NCBI RefSeq assembly: GCF_037975245.1 | Contig: NC_092566.1 | Location: 7,038,001-7,102,000, forward strand | From: Apostichopus japonicus | Lineage: Eukaryota > Echinodermata > Holothuroidea > Aspidochirotida > Stichopodidae | DNA length: 64,000 nucleotides | Direction: 5' to 3' | Part shown: piece by piece, positions 57,277 to 64,000 of the stretch | Layout of the letters: the number at the start of each line of letters is the position of its first letter | Numbering within the stretch: the first letter of the stretch is position 1 | Notes under the pieces: model-generated | Databases searched by the model: none | What the model saw: the letters and a program-made list of their open reading frames with translations, nothing else | What the model was told of the DNA's origin: nothing | Position numbers and translations under genes: made by a program

Positions 57277-57570
57277 CAGGGGGTAGGAGCCGGGGGAGGG
57301 GGCATTGGGGGCACGTTTTCCCCAAAATAGCAAATGTGCCCTACTGGCAAATAGAATGTGCCCCTTTTGGATATCTTAAGCCTTTGTTAATTTTAAAAAG
57401 AGTCACGTGCACCATAATAGTATTGATAGCACACTAACACATCATATTTAAGTGATATTGCCGGTGTCTATCGGTTTATAGCATAACGAGTGATGGTTGT
57501 GGAATGAGAAAGTGCCCCTCTGATGTTGTGCCCCCCCCCTCCCATTTTTTGGAAGCTTCCTATCCCCCTG
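57277..57570. mobile_element. non-autonomous hAT element (MITE)
   Basis: The ends are CAGGGGGTAGGAGC and, read inward from the right, CAGGGGGATAGGAAGC, an inverted repeat differing by small indels. A perfect 8-bp target duplication, GCTGTCAA, flanks it at 57269-57276 and 57571-57578. The 294-bp interior has G-runs at the left and a C-run at the right and no coding capacity. It resembles the other hAT elements in style but has a different terminal sequence. Confidence 0.82.
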
Positions 57571-57578
57571 GCTGTCAA

Positions 57579-59785
57579 TGTTTTCTGTACTTCGAATTTC
57601 ATCAAAAGGGCAACATATCCTTAAAAATATTTAGTTATTATAAGTGTGTTACATACTTTTTTTTTCATTCTGTGAATAAACAAAGAAAAGCAAACACATT
57701 TTCGGTTGAATTGCCGCGATGACATCATTCACCCCGCTGGTTGCCAGATGCATAATCAAAATAACATCATCTTAGGTTTAAAACATTCATATCTTTGCCA
57801 TACAAAATGCTAAAAGCGTGTGCCTTTGACCTAAAGACGCAGATTTTTTTTCAGCATTTTGTCAATTTTATTTCCATCAATCTACTTCAATCATCGGAAT
57901 AGCCTTTTAAGTACATCCACAGTATATATAAATATTTAAGGTATTATATTATGTGTTAATATGTTGTTTACGTGTTGACCCTAATATATATGTTGAATTT
58001 GACCGTATGCTGCGCTTCGCTTTTGCCGTGATTACCTTCACTTTTCTTTACCTTTGGTTTTGCCTGGTGTTTGTTTGTTTGGCTGTTTTGCGTTGGTTTG
58101 TTGTTCATTTGTTTGCTTTTATTTGCTAGCTTTAGTATACATAACTCTAAGATATCGTAATATAACAGTTAATTTTCAAACAGATTCACGGTATAACGGT
58201 TCTAATATTAGAATGTGTGAGAAGTTCCATTCCAGTAGACGATACAATAAAGCATGCATTCATTGCATATCATACTACATTGTTATGTATCGGGTCATAA
58301 AAATACCATATTGTTATGCATGGGGTCCGAACGTGATAGGCCAAACAGTCCATCCTAATAATTAAGAACAAACACGCGTCTACACGTAATCATTGTCTAA
58401 TTTATTCTCCTTCAATCAGATGTAGCCTACCATTATAGTGTATATATATATACACCGAGCAATGTACCAGCAGGTTGAAATGTAATCATGAATTTATAAT
58501 TAGGTCATGAATATTCATAACACTCTTAACAGATATCAGCCAGTTGGCACAATTTCCTAATGCTAATACCTCTATAAACTGACCTCCCATACCAAGCTTC
58601 AAAGCACTCGTATTGACAGCACAAACAGTTCCTAGCCTTGATCTGATAGAAACATGGTATTAATACTGCTCATACTGACATTATGAGTGCTCTGAAGCGG
58701 GACATGATAGTACAGTATAGACAAAATTTGTCAGAACTGGGTGACAGATATATAGGATATGCACCAGGCAAGCACGATGACGTAATACGTCACGACGAAG
58801 TTTCTCAACAAGTTCAGTCAACTATTTCATAGCTCGATAAAATCTATAAGATACATTCAGTCTGTTTTCAGCTTCTTTTATTATGTGTTCATAGATTGAG
58901 GTTGAAGGTATAGGCGGTAGTTGGACTTGATTTATGAATTTACCGTTTGTGAACACCATTGATCAATCAGCGAAATAACACACACGAAAAGGGTATATAG
59001 CACTTAATTCCAATATTGAAGCACATATAAACGAACGTACGCACCATGGGTTATGGAAACATGGGTAGGTATTTAACGTGAGTAGAAAACTCATGAGAAT
59101 TCCCTTCAAATATTGTTAAACCAAACATGAAGATTGAAGAGATTGTAAATTTTACGTCCATGCGTCAGTACACTCCCAGGTTATAGATTATGTTGTACCT
59201 TATATACGTTATATATAATTCATTGCCCACGTCTCCGGTGAATACTCCCAAAGGTTACAAGACCGGAGAGGAAAGAAAGGAACAAAGTCTTAAAATAAAT
59301 GGTCTTCAATCTTCCCCTTTTTAGATTCGAAAATTTATCGACTTGTTAAATATTTTGTAATAATATAATTCGGATTAGAAATTATACCTAAACTTTATCA
59401 CCTAGAAAAAGTGAAGAAATGTGATAGTGCACGTAAAGCTCTCCATCTTCCTATATTTATAGAACGAACGTGTATTCCCGTCAGATATTCTGAACAAAAC
59501 CAGGTCGGGTCACCTTGACTTATACTACAATATTTTATTTTGCTGTAAGGGTAGCACCCTGCTGAGTTTGTCTGTTTCCTTGTTAATTTCATTAGCAGAG
59601 AGAGAGAGAGAAAGAGGTGGAGAAAGGTGGGGAGAGAGGGAGAAAGTTGTAGCATTAATAAGCAGTACAATCCTTCTTTTGAACGTCATGTCCTTCAAAA
59701 CATAATATGTAACTTAAGCCCACCATAATCGCACCAGAAATGGTAACAGTGTGTATAAGGTTGGTTGTAAGATTTAACGTGCAAC
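57579..59785. other. unannotated sequence with a GAGA block
   Basis: A GAGAGAGAGAAAGAGGTGGAG block lies at about 59596-59646, another copy of the GGTGGAGA motif. No gene is recognised. Confidence 0.45.
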
Positions 59786-59789
<4 letters not shown>

Positions 59790-59845
<56 letters not shown>

Positions 59846-59952
59846 CCTATATATATATATATGTATACATATATATGTATATATATATATGTATATATAT
59901 TTATTTATACATATACATATATATATACATACATACATACATACATACAATC
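59790..59952. repeat. (AT)n grading into (ATAC)n
   Basis: Alternating A and T with a TATAGCCTATA interruption and several GTAT/ACAT changes. It ends in an ACAT tetranucleotide run at about 59926-59950. Confidence 0.94.
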
Positions 59953-60498
59953 ATATATACATTACACATATAATCTGGCCAAGTACAGTGTTTATTTAAT
60001 TAGTCGTAGGTATGTCACCGGTTTTAAAACTGTCAGCATTGACTGACCAGGAAGCTGCTATGGTTGGACTTGATTCATGTCAATTTAATAATGTGACACG
60101 GGAGAGTTCGCAGCACTATAACATATCGTATGACACCAACCACATCAGTAACCCATTGCGTCGTTATCGCATCAATCATCGTGTCATGTGTTGAAGAGAG
60201 GGATCAACAGTACATTTTACTTTTCGTGACTGTTCGTAAATCAAGATATCCAAGTTCTTCGCACTTGAGCCTGCTAATCATCTGTTTATAATGACTTTAT
60301 TCAACGGATATTAACACAATACATTATTAACGAAGGTTCCCAACTGTGACAACAAATCATGCATACGGTATAGTACTTTGTATTTAACCACATAATGAGT
60401 TCCCTCTGCATGTTGCTGGGAATGTTGTACATAGCATGTACTTTGTGGAGGAGATTATAAAACTCTCGCATGTTTTGAAAGGTTTTTGAAGAATTTCT
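59953..60498. other. unannotated sequence
   Basis: A 60-codon frame at 60012-60194 has balanced codon use but no known domain. Nothing else is seen. Confidence 0.4.
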
Positions 60499-60744
<246 letters not shown>

Positions 60745-60854
60745 CATATAAATACTTGAAAATCCGACCATTATTGGATGAATAATATATCTCCATGTAG
60801 CATCTATATGTACCCTCCATTCCACCAAAATTTACGAAAGGGGATGGTCCACTT

Positions 60855-60974
60855 CTCCCCCTTAGACTTCTATCCTGGGCGACATAACACCATAGCCCCC
60901 CACCCCCACCCCACCCACCCACCCACCCACTCACACCCAGCACTCCCGGTAAACGAATGGTGGTAGCGCCCCTG
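60855..60974. other. C-rich stretch ending in a hAT-like terminus
   Basis: A CCCCCACCCCACCCACCCAC-type run lies at about 60898-60940. The segment ends GTAGCGCCCCTG, which read inward is CAGGGGCGCTAC, a typical hAT-like terminus. No partner end or target duplication is found, so this is at best a truncated element. Confidence 0.3.
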
Positions 60975-60984
60975 TCCTAGAGCA

Positions 60985-63283
60985 ACTTTTTTATACACCA
61001 CCAATAGCAAAACACCAAACAAACAAATATAGTAACCGGAGAATGAATTTCATTAGGTATAGTGCTGATGATAAATATGATAAATAACCTCTACGATAAT
61101 TTTTTATAATAAATCAAAAGTTGTAAGATTTGCGTCCATTCATTTTTCTGAAAAGTGTGACTCAAAATGTGTGGAATTAAACTAAATTCCTCCTTCAATC
61201 TGCAATTCTTTTTGACTTTTTTTTTACATCAAAACTGTTAAGTGAAATCCCATGAGCGTTTCCAAGAGATTATTCACGTCACGCTAGAATGCCGCAGTGA
61301 TGCATGTATATATATGTTAACTCTTCTCAGAAACCGGTAAGCGCGTTTCACACTTCCTTACTCACCAAGAATAAAATACGTAATTGCATTGAACTTTGTA
61401 TAATGTAGCCAAAGAAATTAAAGATACAAATTGTTAATTACAATTTATGAGTTATGAACAGAAATTATAAAGACGATATGAAATGATCTATCCGCTTCAG
61501 TTAGCAGTAACTTGTTTGTTTTTCCCTGTGTGTGTGTGGTAACAAAGGCCGTCATATGTTGACTATCCAATTACCCGGCAAAACGGTCGCACTCTTTACG
61601 AATGAAAACCAATAGAGCAGAAAATATTTCCAGGTAAGGATGGAGACGTCGATTATGGGAATAACAAATTGATTTTAATTCTAGATCTGCTTACGTGAGA
61701 CAGCTGTTTGAGTGGGAATCGTATAAGGTATTCCGTCACGCAAACCAAACTGGCGCAATGAACAGCGGTATCCCTATATTTTGAACTGGTTATATTTGTG
61801 TGCCAACGCACGTGTGGTCATGTTGTTATTATTATCACGAGTAGAATCCGTTTTGCTTTCCAAGTTTATACAAAGTAGACAAATAACAATGTATCGGTCA
61901 ACGGTACTTTCGATATAGTAGTTAATCCTTCTAGGCCTTAGTCTGCATTCTTGAAAAAACCATGATAAAGTTGAAAGAATTTTGTCATATTCATTTTACT
62001 CGTTAGGCTAATAGAAACTAACCAGCACAGAGGAGTCCAATACAATACTTTGAATTTCTCAGTTGAAGACTCCGGTGTTGAAGATCATAGCATAATAGTC
62101 ACTCGAAAATGCATGTTTATGTATTAAATGTACTAAGATATGCAATGATTTGACCGGATTTGTTTGTCTGTATATATGTATATATGTTATGTGTTTGTTT
62201 GTTTGAATTAACTGATCAATCCGTTATAATACTATACATGTAACTAACGACCCTAAATATGGTATACAGGTTCCCGGGAAGGGAAGGCTTTGCAGGGGCA
62301 GGGGTATAGCAGAGGAGACATCCCCGAAAGAATCATAATGAACATAACACTAAGAAAAACGCTGCTGAGAGGTCGCATCTGTGTCGGTTTCTTTAGAGAA
62401 GGGGCACGGGGAAGAAAGCAAGGTGGAACACAACTTAGGAGTTTGGCGGTGGTAGCAATTGTCAATTGCTTCGTGTTTTTGTACCCGTAGACCAACCTTT
62501 ATTGAGATTTTAAACAAAACACCAAATCCTCGCTCCACCTCGGCCATCCCGACAATAGTGATCCACCAAAAATGTGGAATCCGCTAGTGTTAGAATCTAG
62601 TTAGCTTACTAACTATATATACTCTAAAATTGATCTCTTCAATATTATTGATCATTTTAATAATAATCCATGTCTTTTTCTCTCGTACCTGTCCCTTCCC
62701 CCAGCACCCCCCCCCCCCTTCACTGCAAAGAATCCTGCAAACCGTGTCTGCTAATTAAGTAATTATTCCACTACCAATGCTGGTTACTTTCTTTCTTTCT
62801 ATTTGTCAGAAACATTAACCTAGAAACATTTGCGGTGACAGTTTGCAGACCGAGGTTTAATGTTGAGGTTTTTTTAAACAAAGTTTGTCATTCAGAGAAC
62901 GTAAATCGACTTTTCTCAAGTTACTAAAAATCTTTTGTGACATTAATGCAACAAACTGGCAATATTTATTTTTGTTTAAGTCTTTCCGTTGCTGGAAACC
63001 GTACATTAGGAACATAAACAGCTGTTTAATATCTCCTTGTTGACTTAGTAGCGGTACGTGTTTACCAAAGTGTCAATTTTATCCAAATTCAAAAAAACCT
63101 TTTTTGAAGGAATCCACTTCAACATTTCAAATGAATTAATACAAAAGCTGTTAGGTTCTGGAATATTTAGTACAGGCTATATAGCAAAACGCAGGATTTA
63201 GAAACATCTTAAGTTGTTTCAAAAAATGTTTATTTCAGCATTGACGGACCTGGAAATGTCAGGATATCACTAACTGCAGTCTT
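60985..63283. other. unannotated sequence
   Basis: No gene is recognised. A 66-codon frame at 62290-62490 has no known domain. A C-run lies near 62708-62719. Confidence 0.45.
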
Positions 63284-63393
63284 CGTATATATATATGTGT
63301 GTATGTAAGTATATTTCCAATCATTAAACACATTTTTTTTTATATCTGGTAGGTTGTCATAGTTAGTTGTGAGGATATATATATATATGGATA

Positions 63394-63433
<40 letters not shown>

Positions 63434-63560
63434 TAGATATATATATTGATACATATATATACATATACATACATTACATACATATATATATATATATATT
63501 GATACATATATATACATATATATATACATATGCATATATATATATATATAGATGTGTGTG
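63284..63560. repeat. interrupted (AT)n / (ACAT)n tracts
   Basis: Short (AT)n at 63286-63297, then from about 63376 mixed (AT)n, ACAT and GATA variants up to about 63551, ending with GTGTGTGAGTGTG. A block containing TATTGATACATATATATACA occurs twice (about 63444 and 63498). Confidence 0.9.
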
Positions 63561-64000
63561 AGTGTGTGCGTGCTATATGTGCTATAATATGCTATGCGCA
63601 TGTGCGATAAATGAAATCCAAACCACATCTCAGATATAATATTTTTCCAATTTTGTGAATCTCTATTCTCGGTACTTATCCTAATCTCTTTCATGCCACA
63701 CACAAATTGAGACAGGGTGTTTTTAAGAAATTATGAAAACTATTTAGGAACTGATCGAGGACAAGTCAAAGTAAGTGTGAAAAACAAAAATTGATCAAAA
63801 TGTCCCGTTTTTTCCTTTTTTTTATTTTTAGAAGTTCTCTTAATTTAAATGAGTACAGCTTTACAGTCGGGGCACTCTTTAATGGAAAATTCATTTTACA
63901 AATTTTGATCAGTAAATTGAGCCATAAAAACCTTGAATTGTTTTTACAAAGTGCATGTCTTTTATGGAAATAAAGAATGATGCTGTGTTCCATAGGTGTT
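63561..64000. other. unannotated sequence
   Basis: Nothing supportable is seen. Confidence 0.45.

Noticed and set aside
60012-60194. 60-codon frame with balanced codon use (ends YRINHRVMC)
   Set aside because: Too short, with no known family and no clear start context or splice partners.

Overview
This window looks like gene-poor, AT-rich nuclear DNA from an animal. I find no operon-like packing and no long open reading frame that survives inspection. Nearly every open frame is short or is a translation of a repeat. The repeat content is metazoan: hAT transposons with 8-bp target duplications, the 3' end of a CR1/L2-type non-LTR retrotransposon, tRNA-derived SINE-like copies, a hammerhead-ribozyme-like palindrome of the kind carried by Penelope-like elements, and many long (AT)n tracts. 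The motif TAGGCCT/AGGCCTA is frequent around 13.96-14.75 kb and recurs near 19.0 kb. That motif is common in my experience of echinoderm and hemichordate DNA, so I lean to a marine invertebrate deuterostome. This is inference, not proof.

Layout. 0-9 kb: plain AT-rich sequence with an 11-bp tandem repeat (0.76 kb), a TTGTC-rich minisatellite (4.4-5.0 kb) and one perfect RFX-type X-box (5.5 kb). 9-13 kb: an 80-bp-armed foldback element (9.14-9.40 kb), small palindromic repeats (9.9 kb) and four or more diverged copies of an unrecognised ~250-320 bp unit (11.5-13.06 kb). 13-24 kb: AGGCCTA-rich DNA, an (AT)n tract, a foldback with TGACGTCA-bearing arms (17.7-17.9 kb), a SINE-like copy (19.7 kb), TTGA-type minisatellites and a head-to-head telomere-like motif (21.5 kb). 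24.8-26.2 kb: a recent tandem duplication in which both units carry a pentanucleotide satellite. 26-33.5 kb: no recognised repeat family, with one possible small coding exon at 31.35 kb. 33.5-42.4 kb: three hAT-type elements, one nested inside another, a second SINE-like copy and a possible exon on the minus strand. 44-54.5 kb: a concentration of (AT)n tracts with palindromes, a GAGA-box repeat shared by two loci, the ribozyme-like palindrome, the LINE 3' end and a clear tRNA-derived SINE. 54.5-64 kb: one more hAT element and several interrupted (AT)n tracts.

No cellular gene can be named with confidence. The two candidate exons are weak. The most noteworthy structures are the perfect 84-bp palindrome at 48.1-48.3 kb, which encodes a hammerhead-like fold on both strands, the palindromic (TA)n modules bracketing a LINE end at 49.7-50.2 kb, the nested hAT pair, and the uncharacterised repeat unit at 11.5-13.06 kb.
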